A DNA stretch of 64,000 nucleotides from assembly GCA_946414885.1 (NCBI GenBank), contig CAMKQH010000018.1:1-64000 (forward strand), given 5' to 3'. Below the pieces are notes generated by a model that was not told where the DNA came from, did no database searches, and saw only the letters and a list, made by a program, of their open reading frames with translations. Positions 36,205 through 43,670 of this stretch are shown piece by piece; positions within the stretch are counted from its first letter, which is position 1, and each line of letters begins with the position of its first letter. A program made the translations under genes and the position numbers. Origin of the DNA: an uncultured Lachnospiraceae bacterium. Its GTDB lineage: Bacteria; Bacillota; Clostridia; Lachnospirales; Lachnospiraceae.

Positions 36205-37394
36205 AGCGAGTATATATAACAACCGTGCTAACGTGTTTGGTAATACTGGCAGCGCTCATTGTCTGTTTCCGCATGCTGAATCTTTCCGGCGGCAGGGAGA
36301 GCCTAAAGGTTGGTTTTATCTATGACAATGATGAGAGCACTCCCTATACTTATAATTTCTCCCTGGCAAAGGATGAATTGGAAAAGAAATACGGAGAGCG
36401 CGTGGAGATCCTGACTTGCAGCAACGTGCTGGACGATGAGATGGAAGAGCCGTTGAGAGAGCTTGCCGGAGCAGGCTGCGACGTGATCTTTTTCAATGGT
36501 TACAGTGAACTGGTAAAGAAGCTTGCGCCGGAATATCCGGACGTCCAGTTTTGCCAGACTTCCTACGAGGACATGAGCGACAAAACGGTTCCTGACAATT
36601 ATCATACCTTTAAGGGCGAGGCTTATCAGGGCAGGTACGTGAGCGGGATCGCGGCAGGCATGAAGATCAGACAGATGATCCAGGAGAATATTATTACTGA
36701 GGATGAAGCCATTGTTGGTTTTGTCGCTGCATTTCCCACGTCAGAAGTTATCTCCGGATATACGGCATTCCTTATGGGCGTTCGCTCCATTGTTCCAACG
36801 GCAGTGATGCGCGTTAGCTATACGGAAACTTGGAGCAGTTATGCACAGGAGAAAAATGCGGCGCAGCAATTGATCAATGACGGATGCGTGATCATTTCCC
36901 AGTATACCGACACCATTGGGCCGGCCATTGCCTGTGAGGAGGCTTTGCAAAAGCAAAGCGTATATTTTGTAGGATTTAATCAGAGCATGTCAGAGGTGGC
37001 GCCCAGATCTTCTTTGGTTACTGCGAGAATCTGTTGGGAACAGTACGTGCTGTCGGCAGTGGAAGCGATCATGGCAAACAAGAGCATTGAATCCTATGTT
37101 TCAGGAAATGTCCGGGGAACGGATGCGTTTGCCGGATTTGAAAAAGGCTGGATTGAGATGCTTGACTTGAACCGGCAGGTTGCGGCTTTTGGCACGCAGG
37201 AAGCCATGGACGCTGCAATTGAAAAGTTCAAGCGCGGCAACGGCGATTTCGTCTTTAAGGGGGAGTATCGCGGCGTAAATCCTAATGACCCTTCCGATAC
37301 GTGTGATCTGCGAAATGGCTACGTGGAGAATGAGAAAACGTCATATCCGCTGTTTCATTACATACTCGAAGACGTCATTACCATTGTGAATTGA
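36201..37394 (+). CDS. BMP-family (Med/BmpA-like) substrate-binding protein
   Basis: 397 residues. A hydrophobic N-terminal segment (about 7-24) lacks a good lipobox, so it looks like a membrane anchor. The rest is a two-lobed periplasmic-binding fold of the basic membrane protein family: LKVGFIYD, GCDVIFFNGY, GEAYQGRYVSGIAAGM, GFVAAFPTSEVISGYTAFLMGVRS and YFVGFNQSM. BMP proteins usually bind purine nucleosides. No ABC transporter genes follow. Because its start overlaps the HD-GYP sensor gene (ATGA), it probably presents a ligand to that sensor instead of feeding a transporter. Confidence 0.85.
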   Translation: MKRVYITTVLTCLVILAALIVCFRMLNLSGGRESLKVGFIYDNDESTPYTYNFSLAKDELEKKYGERVEILTCSNVLDDEMEEPLRELAGAGCDVIFFNGYSELVKKLAPEYPDVQFCQTSYEDMSDKTVPDNYHTFKGEAYQGRYVSGIAAGMKIRQMIQENIITEDEAIVGFVAAFPTSEVISGYTAFLMGVRSIVPTAVMRVSYTETWSSYAQEKNAAQQLINDGCVIISQYTDTIGPAIACEEALQKQSVYFVGFNQSMSEVAPRSSLVTARICWEQYVLSAVEAIMANKSIESYVSGNVRGTDAFAGFEKGWIEMLDLNRQVAAFGTQEAMDAAIEKFKRGNGDFVFKGEYRGVNPNDPSDTCDLRNGYVENEKTSYPLFHYILEDVITIVN

Positions 37395-37422
37395 TCGCTT
37401 GGGAGGAATGACCGGTTAGGGC

Positions 37423-37451
37423 TTGACGTATGCTGGGTTTGCGGATATACT
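37423..37451 (+). promoter_or_regulatory. Promoter of the rtcB operon leader
   Basis: TTGACG (37423-37428), 17-base spacer, TATACT (37446-37451). A transcript from about 37458 would have a 240-base leader before the first main gene. Confidence 0.8.
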
Positions 37452-37517
37452 GTTGAAAACGGAGACGGGCACGGGTCTCTTTGTAACTGTTAACAATGGC
37501 ACTGAAAGGAGGACAAC

Positions 37518-37586
37518 ATGCTGTTAGGAAGAAACTTTAATTTCATATCGGTACAGAGGCGGCAGTTGTTCCTGGCGCGCTATTAA
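37518..37586 (+). CDS. 22-codon leader peptide upstream of rtcB
   Basis: A short ORF, MLLGRNFNF at its start and RRQLFLARY at its end, with a strong AAAGGAGG ribosome site 8 bases before its ATG. It lies between the promoter and a terminator, the arrangement of attenuator leader peptides. Its codons for residues 12-14 span ACAGAGG (37553-37559), which is the exact complement of CCTCTGT in the 5' arm of the downstream terminator. Ribosome position on this ORF could therefore choose between antiterminator and terminator. The ORF is too short for codon statistics; its translation is supported by the ribosome site and context only. Confidence 0.6.
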   Translation: MLLGRNFNFISVQRRQLFLARY

Positions 37587-37624
37587 GCATACGTTAATTA
37601 GAAAATAAAAGCTTTGGGATGACA

Positions 37625-37669
37625 AACACCTCTGTTTCCGCTGCAATAGTCAGCGCAGAGGTGTTTTTT
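37625..37669 (+). terminator. Leader terminator (attenuator) of the rtcB operon
   Basis: AACACCTCTG (37625-37634) pairs with CAGAGGTGTT (37656-37665), extended inside by CGCTG/CAGCG, then a run of T. It stands 28 bases before the first main gene, so transcription must pass it to express the operon. Confidence 0.85.
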
Positions 37670-37697
37670 GTATGCCCAAATTTAGGAGGATAATGTC

Positions 37698-37895
37698 ATG
37701 AAAGACAGAATGAACCCATGTATTTATTATGTCTGCAAGGATGCAGACTGCAAGAAGGGATTTGTGAAAGTAGATTTGAAGAAATGTAAGAATTGTCCCA
37801 AGTACGAGCCTAGGAAAAGCTCAAAAAGAGAGGAATCCGTGAAGGTGAGAAAGCAAAAGGACAGGGACAGGCATGATAATTGGAGGAAAGAGTAA
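37698..37895 (+). CDS. Small Cys/Lys-rich protein next to rtcB
   Basis: 65 residues. The first half has cysteines spaced C-x5-C-x4-C and CKNCP, suggesting a small zinc-binding fold; the second half is strongly basic (RKSSKREESVKVRKQKDRDR), suggesting nucleic-acid contact. Start follows TTAGGAGG. Only three bases separate it from rtcB, so it is translated with it and may be an RNA-binding accessory. I do not know a named family. Confidence 0.75.
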   Translation: MKDRMNPCIYYVCKDADCKKGFVKVDLKKCKNCPKYEPRKSSKREESVKVRKQKDRDRHDNWRKE

Positions 37896-37898
37896 TCT

Positions 37899-39038
37899 AT
37901 GTTAACGATTTATGGAAAATATGCAAATGCGATCGTTTATACCGTAGAGAACGAGGAGTATGCGATCGAGGACTATGCCAGGGCGCAGATCCAGATGATC
38001 TGCAACCATCCGAGCAGTGAGGGAAGCAAGATCCGCGTTATGCCGGACGTGCATCCCGGGAAGGTTGGCACGGTGGGACTTACCATGACGGTAAAAAGTT
38101 CCATTTTACCCAGCCTTGTGGGAGTGGACATTGGCTGCGGAATGACCTTAGCGAAGATCAAGGCGAAGGGCATGGAATTCCAGCAGTTGGATAAGGTGAT
38201 CCGCGAAGGAGTTCCCGTGGGACCAAGAATCCGGGAGACGGAGCATAAGTTCTCAGACAGGATTGATCTGTCGAGACTAAAGTGTTACAAGAGTATCAAC
38301 GCGCGCAAGGCGATCCGCAGCATCGGAACCCTCGGCGGGGGAAATCACTTTATTGAGGTGGACAAGGACGAGGAAGGAAATGCCTATTTGATCATTCATT
38401 CCGGGAGCAGACACCTTGGCATGGAGGTGGCGGATCATTATCTCCGGACGGGGCAGAAGGAGGCCCAGATGGCAAAGCAGGGGCATGCCTCATATGAGAT
38501 GACCTGCCTTTCCGAAGCGCTGATGGAGGATTATCTACACGATCTGGAGATTATGCAGGAGTTTGCTCAGATTAACCGAGAGGCAATGGCAGAAACCATT
38601 ACAAAGGGCATGAAATGGAAAATTGAGGAGAGTTATGACTGCATTCACAATTACGTGGATTTCAGCGATCCAAAGGAACCGGTCCTTCGAAAGGGAGCGA
38701 TCAGCGCGAAATGCGGGGAGCAGGTGATCATTCCCATCAACATGCGCGACGGCGTGATCCTGGGAACGGGTCTTGGCAATCCTGAGTGGAACCAGTCCGC
38801 GCCTCACGGATCAGGACGCGTTTACCGAAGAACGGAGGCTGCATCCCATTATACGGTATCCGATTTCAAAAAGACCATGCAGGGCATTTATTCTTCCTGC
38901 ATCGGAAAAGAAACGCTGGACGAAGCCCCCTTTGCATATCGGAGTCTGGAAGACTTACAAAGCGTGATCGGGGAGACGGTAAAGGTCGATAAGATCATTC
39001 GTCCCGTCTATAATTACAAGGCAGGGGGAAAGAACTAA
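37899..39038 (+). CDS. rtcB: RNA-splicing ligase RtcB
   Basis: 379 residues. RtcB joins RNA ends bearing 2',3'-cyclic phosphate or 3'-phosphate to 5'-OH using GTP and Mn. The metal-site motifs are VDIGCGM (Asp/Cys, about 73-79), GGGNHFIE, IHSGSRHLG, and the HGSGR motif near residue 308 that in the family holds the histidine carrying GMP. It is shorter than E. coli RtcB (408) and belongs to the compact bacterial type. The operon is headed by an apparent attenuator with a leader ORF and a small basic protein, which suggests induction under translation or RNA-damage stress. No RtcA or RtcR is nearby. Confidence 0.95.
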   Translation: MLTIYGKYANAIVYTVENEEYAIEDYARAQIQMICNHPSSEGSKIRVMPDVHPGKVGTVGLTMTVKSSILPSLVGVDIGCGMTLAKIKAKGMEFQQLDKVIREGVPVGPRIRETEHKFSDRIDLSRLKCYKSINARKAIRSIGTLGGGNHFIEVDKDEEGNAYLIIHSGSRHLGMEVADHYLRTGQKEAQMAKQGHASYEMTCLSEALMEDYLHDLEIMQEFAQINREAMAETITKGMKWKIEESYDCIHNYVDFSDPKEPVLRKGAISAKCGEQVIIPINMRDGVILGTGLGNPEWNQSAPHGSGRVYRRTEAASHYTVSDFKKTMQGIYSSCIGKETLDEAPFAYRSLEDLQSVIGETVKVDKIIRPVYNYKAGGKN

Positions 39039-39125
39039 GCTGTGATTGGTTTCATTGAAGTTTCCGCGCAAACGTGATAAAATACGGGAAAGATGCCAAG
39101 TTTTATGGTGGATGGGAGTAAGGGC

Positions 39126-40211
39126 ATGAAACTATTGATCAGGGAGCTACGGGAAGCAAAAGGATATACGCAGAAGGAATTGGCGGATCTGATGCAGGTC
39201 TCCTTTCAGACCGTCAGCAAGTGGGAAAATGACATAAACTATCCTGACATTACGCAGATTCCTAAGCTGGCGGACGTTTTTGGCGTCAGCGCGGACGTGC
39301 TGCTAGGCATGAAACCGCTGCATGCGGAGGAAACTGCGGTCAAATATGACGAAGTGGAATACTGGAAGCAAAAGCGTGACGTGATCAAGGTTTGGAAAAA
39401 GTTTTACTGGAACGAGGATTATTTCCGGTTTTTGGTCAGGGACGTATGGAAGTTTTCCAAACCCATGGACGTGCTGGATTTTGGCTGCGGATACGGGTAT
39501 CTGGGGAGCCTTCTGTTGCCGCTGTTACCCAAGGGAAGCACCTATTCCGGCATTGAGCTGGACGGGGGACAGATCGAGGAAGCGAAAGCGTATATTGCCA
39601 AGACGGATTACGAGTGCGAGTTTTTTCAAGAGAACTTTTATGAGTTCAAACCTAAGAAAAAATATGATTTCGTCGTGGCGTTGTTTCTCTTGTCCAACAT
39701 GCCAAATCCTCAGACGGTACTTGAAAAGATGAAGAGTGCATTGAAACCGGGCGGGATGATCCTGATCATGGATGCCAACGAAGAGGTGGAACAGGCAGGA
39801 TACTATTCAGGGCTGGAAAGGCAGGAGAGCGGCGTGCGTCAGCCGGATTTCGTTCCGCTGTGGGAGGATGAGCTGGCTCGCGGCCAGCGGGATTATCGCA
39901 TGGGAACCAAAATCCCGTACCTTCTAAAACAGACGGGATTTCAAAACATCCAGGCGCGCATCAGCGATCAGGTCATGATCTATGAGCCCTCCGATCCCGC
40001 AAAGAAGGAGCGGAACGAGGATTTCCGATACATTTATTCCCGGCAGGATTCCCGGCAGGGCGGCGTGGGATATTTCTTGAATCATGGCTACAGTCTGCAG
40101 CGGGCAAACGAAGTGATCGACTTCTATCAAAGGACCAGTGATTACTTTGACAGGGAGGATTCCATTGCAGTAAAGACGGCGGGGGTATATTTTGTCTATG
40201 CAAATCTGTGA
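39126..40211 (+). CDS. XRE-type HTH fused to SAM-dependent methyltransferase
   Basis: 361 residues from the ATG after GGGAGTAAGG. Residues about 3-60 form an XRE helix-turn-helix (GYTQKELADLMQVSFQTVSKWEN). Residues about 95-270 form a class-I methyltransferase: motif I VLDFGCGYGYLG, then SGIELD and VVALFLLSNMPNP with LKPGGMILI. The C-terminal 90 residues are unassigned. The arrangement suggests a DNA-bound methyltransferase or a regulator sensing SAM or a methylatable metabolite; similar fusions are known in Firmicutes without a defined role. Its end overlaps the start of the serine hydrolase gene by 14 bases. Confidence 0.85.
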   Translation: MKLLIRELREAKGYTQKELADLMQVSFQTVSKWENDINYPDITQIPKLADVFGVSADVLLGMKPLHAEETAVKYDEVEYWKQKRDVIKVWKKFYWNEDYFRFLVRDVWKFSKPMDVLDFGCGYGYLGSLLLPLLPKGSTYSGIELDGGQIEEAKAYIAKTDYECEFFQENFYEFKPKKKYDFVVALFLLSNMPNPQTVLEKMKSALKPGGMILIMDANEEVEQAGYYSGLERQESGVRQPDFVPLWEDELARGQRDYRMGTKIPYLLKQTGFQNIQARISDQVMIYEPSDPAKKERNEDFRYIYSRQDSRQGGVGYFLNHGYSLQRANEVIDFYQRTSDYFDREDSIAVKTAGVYFVYANL

Positions 40212-41406
40212 GAATAAAATCATAGTTAGGAGCGCGGAATGCGACGCATCGCCGGAAGAGGTGGGATATGACGGGTCGCGGCTTAGCTTCTTAAATCAAC
40301 ATATTCAGGCTTTGATCGACGAAAAGAGAATCTGGTCCGGCAGTTACTGCCTATGGAAGAACGGCAAGGTTTTTGCTGACGCCGCCATCGGCGGACTGGC
40401 GTGCCCCTGGATGGGACGCACGACGTTCGAGCCGGATACTTTATTCGAGATCCAGTCAGTCGGCAAGGTTTTCACGGCCCTGTCAATCCTAAAGCTCATG
40501 GAGGATGGCAGGCTGTATCTGGATCAGCCGGTAAGGGACTGGATCCCGGAGTTTGACGAAGGTGACTTCCGTGAGATCAAGGTATTACATTTGCTGACCC
40601 ATACTTCCGGCATTTGCGCGCTGGAAGGAGGTTACCCGCAGGATGAGCGGCGCTGGTGGGAGCAGATGGACGAGGCAGATCCGGAGCATACCTGGCTGGG
40701 GGCAGTCGTAAAGACGGGACTTCACGCGAAACCGGGAGATAAGTGGATTTATTCCATCGTGGGATACGTGATCCTTGGCGAGATCATAAAGCGTGCGTCA
40801 GGCATGGAGGCGGAGGAGTACGTAAAGAAATTCGTTTTCCAACCATGCCAGATGATAGATACGCACTGGAGAAAGGACGCGACGGAGGATCAGCTTAGAA
40901 GATATAACGTGGCAAACGAGACGGACCTTGCGATGGTTAAGGCGGCACAGCAGTATGGAATCCGTAGGATGGCGGCGCCGACTTATCCCACGTGGTCGGG
41001 GATTCCGGACATGGCAGGAGGTCAAACGTCGACTTGCAGGGAAATGATGCATCTCGCGGAAATGATCCTTCGCGGAGGCACATATCGCGGGCAGAGAGTC
41101 CTTGGAAAGAATGCGCTGGAGCTTCTTTGGACAAACCTGATCCCGGAGCACGTGAGGGACGTAAGCTTTGGAAGAAATGCGGGGATCCGCTATGGCGCTG
41201 GCATGCCGATCTATTCGGCGGAATATGACAGGGAGCAGATCCTTACGGAAGGCACCATCTATCATGAGGGCGCCGGGACCAGCGTCTTTTTGGTGGACCG
41301 GAAGGAAGATTTTGCCGCCATGTTTCAAACTAGCTTCCGCAAGGAATTCGACTGGGACTACCGCGCAGTGAAGGGCATGGCCTCCATCATCTGGTCGGGA
41401 CTCTAA
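40198..41406 (+). CDS. Serine hydrolase of the beta-lactamase/penicillin-binding fold
   Basis: 402 residues from the ATG at 40198 (a TTG two codons earlier is possible). The class-C-like Ser-x-x-Lys motif is QSVGKVF (about residue 100), followed by HLLTHTSGI and the second motif YSIVGY, with HEGAGTS near the end replacing the KTG element. No signal peptide, so it is cytoplasmic and more likely an esterase or peptidase than a drug-inactivating enzyme. Its start lies inside the methyltransferase gene, so the two are translationally coupled. Confidence 0.85.
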   Translation: MQICENKIIVRSAECDASPEEVGYDGSRLSFLNQHIQALIDEKRIWSGSYCLWKNGKVFADAAIGGLACPWMGRTTFEPDTLFEIQSVGKVFTALSILKLMEDGRLYLDQPVRDWIPEFDEGDFREIKVLHLLTHTSGICALEGGYPQDERRWWEQMDEADPEHTWLGAVVKTGLHAKPGDKWIYSIVGYVILGEIIKRASGMEAEEYVKKFVFQPCQMIDTHWRKDATEDQLRRYNVANETDLAMVKAAQQYGIRRMAAPTYPTWSGIPDMAGGQTSTCREMMHLAEMILRGGTYRGQRVLGKNALELLWTNLIPEHVRDVSFGRNAGIRYGAGMPIYSAEYDREQILTEGTIYHEGAGTSVFLVDRKEDFAAMFQTSFRKEFDWDYRAVKGMASIIWSGL

Positions 41407-41431
41407 ACTCAGTTACATATCACGGGAACAT

Positions 41432-41732
41432 GTCTACTGACATATTACGAAATATAATCAGCAACATACTCGAGGGGATGGCTTGAATAGTATCCCTCAG
41501 GCATGTGTGCCAAGCGTCGGTACTTAGGAGGCGTATAGGAACGGAGACGTCATTAATGATGTCTCCGTTCCTGACTCCTTAGTACCGATACGCTGCAACT
41601 GTCGCAGACTTTGTCTGCGATCCGAAGCGCAGCAAGGACGAGCCGAAGGCTCGCCAAAGAGCGCGAGCGTGCCTGAGGAATACTTTCAAGCCTCGGCCCC
41701 GAGTTTTTTGTTTTAATAATGTGTCAGTAGAC
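41432..41732. mobile_element. 301-bp inverted-repeat-bounded element (MITE-like)
   Basis: The ends are 16-base inverted repeats with one mismatch: GTCTACTGACATATTA (41432-41447) and TAATGTGTCAGTAGAC (41717-41732). No transposase ORF lies inside; the interior is the structured RNA described in the next entry. I do not see an obvious target-site duplication in the flanks (GGGAACAT on the left, GCGGTCCT on the right). The element could be a miniature transposable element, or the end repeats could be part of one long RNA/DNA structure. Confidence 0.5.
41465..41709 (+). ncRNA. Highly structured RNA of about 245 nt, unidentified
   Basis: A TATAAT at 41453-41458 predicts a start near 41465. A long helix pairs 41469-41503 (GAGGGGATGGCTTGAA ...) with 41670-41703 (... 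TTCAAGCCTCGGCCCC), nearly continuous for about 30 bp. Inside: AGCGTCGGTACTTAGGAG (41513-41530) with CTCCTTAGTACCGATACGCT (41575-41594), enclosing GGAACGGAGAC / GTCTCCGTTCC (41538-41571, 15 bp with UUAA loop); TCGCAGAC-TTT-GTCTGCGA (41602-41620); CGAGCC-GAA-GGCTCG (41639-41653). Six T follow the closing helix, as in an intrinsic terminator. No ORF with a ribosome site. It is not RNase P, tmRNA, SRP or 6S by conserved motifs. It precedes the ABC exporter genes. Confidence 0.65.
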
Positions 41733-41785
41733 GCGGTCCTGACGGAATTCGCGCGTAGGGCGAATATTTCTCGAGAATGGCGTTA

Positions 41786-41814
41786 TTGGAAGGCGGCGGA
41801 AGATGCGATACACT
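41786..41814 (+). promoter_or_regulatory. Promoter of the ABC exporter operon
   Basis: TTGGAA (41786-41791), 17-base spacer, TACACT (41809-41814), 30 bases before the first exporter start. Confidence 0.6.
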
Positions 41815-41843
41815 CTTCTTAGCAGGAAAGGAGAGTGTTTCAG

Positions 41844-43670
41844 ATGGAAAAGAAGAGGGAAAGGAAGTATCGATTACTTCAAAACGTAAGATATGTTTAT
41901 CAAGGAGTGGCAAAGCACAAACCCTATTTGATCGGGTTACTTGTGCTTGCCATTTTTTGTAGCGCCGGAAGTAAGTTTATCTGGCTGTTTCTGGGAAAAT
42001 ATCTGGTGGAATACGTGGGAAAGGGGATTCCGCTAGAGGAGCTGATCCGGTTGGTGATGATCCTGACGGGATGTAACGTGCTGTGCATGATCGGGCAAAA
42101 CGCGGTGAGCTTTGGTAAGGAGCCGGCGGCGTTCTACGTAAGGCCCATGTTCATGCTGGAGCGGAACAAAAAGAGCATTGCCTTGTTCTATGAGAACATG
42201 GAGAACCAAAAGGTTCTGGACATGCTGGAGAAATCCAAGGAGGCGACGAGAAACGTCGACGTCGGAATCGAGGGAATCATCCGCTTTACGATTGAGTTTT
42301 GCACCCACGTGTTTACCTGTATTTTGGCAGTGATTCTTCTTTGCAGGATCAGCATTCTGCTTGCTGGCGGGGTTCTTTTGTTTGGCGTTTTGACTTACCT
42401 TTCCATCGATCAGGCGACGAGGAAGGAGAAGAAGCTTACCAACGATGAAGTGGTCCGGGAAAAGCGGGAGCTGGAATACTTTAAGAAAGTCAGCACGGAC
42501 TTTACCTATGGGAAGGACGTGCGTCTGTTCCGGCTGACGGAAAAGCTTCTTGGAACGCAGGAAGGGCTTCAAAAAATCCTAAACAAAAAGGTCTGCAAGG
42601 CCAGGCTCCAGTGGTTAAAGAGCGACTTGTTTGGCAACTTTATGGAACTCCTGCGGGAAGGATGTCTGTACGGACTTTTGGTCTATCTCATCCTCCAAAA
42701 CCGGCTCGGCATCGGAGACTTTTTGTTATACGCCGGATGTGTCCGGAACCTGGCCGAGGCGTTTCAGATCTTGATGAGGACCTTTGCAAAGCTGCGGAAG
42801 TGTAGCGCTGAGGTTAATGATTACAGGGCTTACAATGAGTTCTGCGACGCGCAGCCGGAAGGGGAAAGAGAGGTTCCTGAAGGGACGGAATACCACTTTA
42901 CGTTTGAGAATGTTTCCTTCCGTTATCCCGGAAGAGAGGAATATGCCCTTAAGAATTTGAATCTAACCCTTCCCTTCAAGGAAAAGCTAGCGGTGGTTGG
43001 ACTCAACGGCGCAGGAAAGACGACGTTTATTAAGCTCCTCCTAAAGCTTTACCAGCCAACGGAGGGCAGGATCCTTCTAAATGGCGTGGATCTTAGGGAC
43101 ATACGGACGGAAGAGTATTATGCCCTGTTTGCACCGGTCTTTCAGGATTTGGAATTATATGCCTTTACACTGGCGGAAAACGTTTCCATGAAGACGGCAG
43201 AGGAAACGGATCCGGAGCGCGTCATGGAGAGCCTTAGGCGTGCGGGATTAGGAGAAAAGCTCAAGGAATGGCCCAAGGGGATCGAGACGCCCATGCTCAG
43301 GATCCTGCATAATGACGGGATTTTGCTCTCCGGAGGGGAAAAGCAGAAGATGGCGCTGGCAAGGGCGCTGTATAAGGATGCGCCGATCGTTGTGCTTGAT
43401 GAACCGACGGCGGCACTGGATGCGCGTGCCGAGAGCGAGACCTATGAGCGTTTTGATTCTTTCGTGCATGGAAAGACTGCTGTCTACGTATCGCATCGCC
43501 TTGCCAGCACGAGATTCTGTGACTGCATTGCCATGTTTGAAGGCGGCGAGCTTGTGGAATACGGTTCGCATGAGGAACTGATGGAGCGCCGCGGTAAATA
43601 TGCGCATTTGTTTGAACTTCAGGCGCAGTATTATCAGGAGGAGGAAAACCATGAAAACGTTGCTTGCTAG
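41844..43670 (+). CDS. ABC exporter subunit A (permease-ATPase)
   Basis: 608 residues from the ATG after GGAGAG; a GTG three codons upstream is the alternative. Residues about 15-320 hold six membrane segments, residues about 350-605 the ATPase with Walker A GLNGAGKTTF, signature LSGGEKQKMALARAL, Walker B IVVLDEPTAALD and switch His in VSHRLAS. Both catalytic elements are intact. The following gene encodes a matching half-transporter, so the pair should form a heterodimeric exporter of a peptide, lipid or drug. Confidence 0.92.
   Translation: MEKKRERKYRLLQNVRYVYQGVAKHKPYLIGLLVLAIFCSAGSKFIWLFLGKYLVEYVGKGIPLEELIRLVMILTGCNVLCMIGQNAVSFGKEPAAFYVRPMFMLERNKKSIALFYENMENQKVLDMLEKSKEATRNVDVGIEGIIRFTIEFCTHVFTCILAVILLCRISILLAGGVLLFGVLTYLSIDQATRKEKKLTNDEVVREKRELEYFKKVSTDFTYGKDVRLFRLTEKLLGTQEGLQKILNKKVCKARLQWLKSDLFGNFMELLREGCLYGLLVYLILQNRLGIGDFLLYAGCVRNLAEAFQILMRTFAKLRKCSAEVNDYRAYNEFCDAQPEGEREVPEGTEYHFTFENVSFRYPGREEYALKNLNLTLPFKEKLAVVGLNGAGKTTFIKLLLKLYQPTEGRILLNGVDLRDIRTEEYYALFAPVFQDLELYAFTLAENVSMKTAEETDPERVMESLRRAGLGEKLKEWPKGIETPMLRILHNDGILLSGGEKQKMALARALYKDAPIVVLDEPTAALDARAESETYERFDSFVHGKTAVYVSHRLASTRFCDCIAMFEGGELVEYGSHEELMERRGKYAHLFELQAQYYQEEENHENVAC

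Noticed and set aside
37458..37670. rtcB leader as a T-box riboswitch
   Set aside because: There is no conserved T-box sequence (UGGNACC) or AG-bulge/stem I layout; the leader ORF and terminator pairing explain it better.
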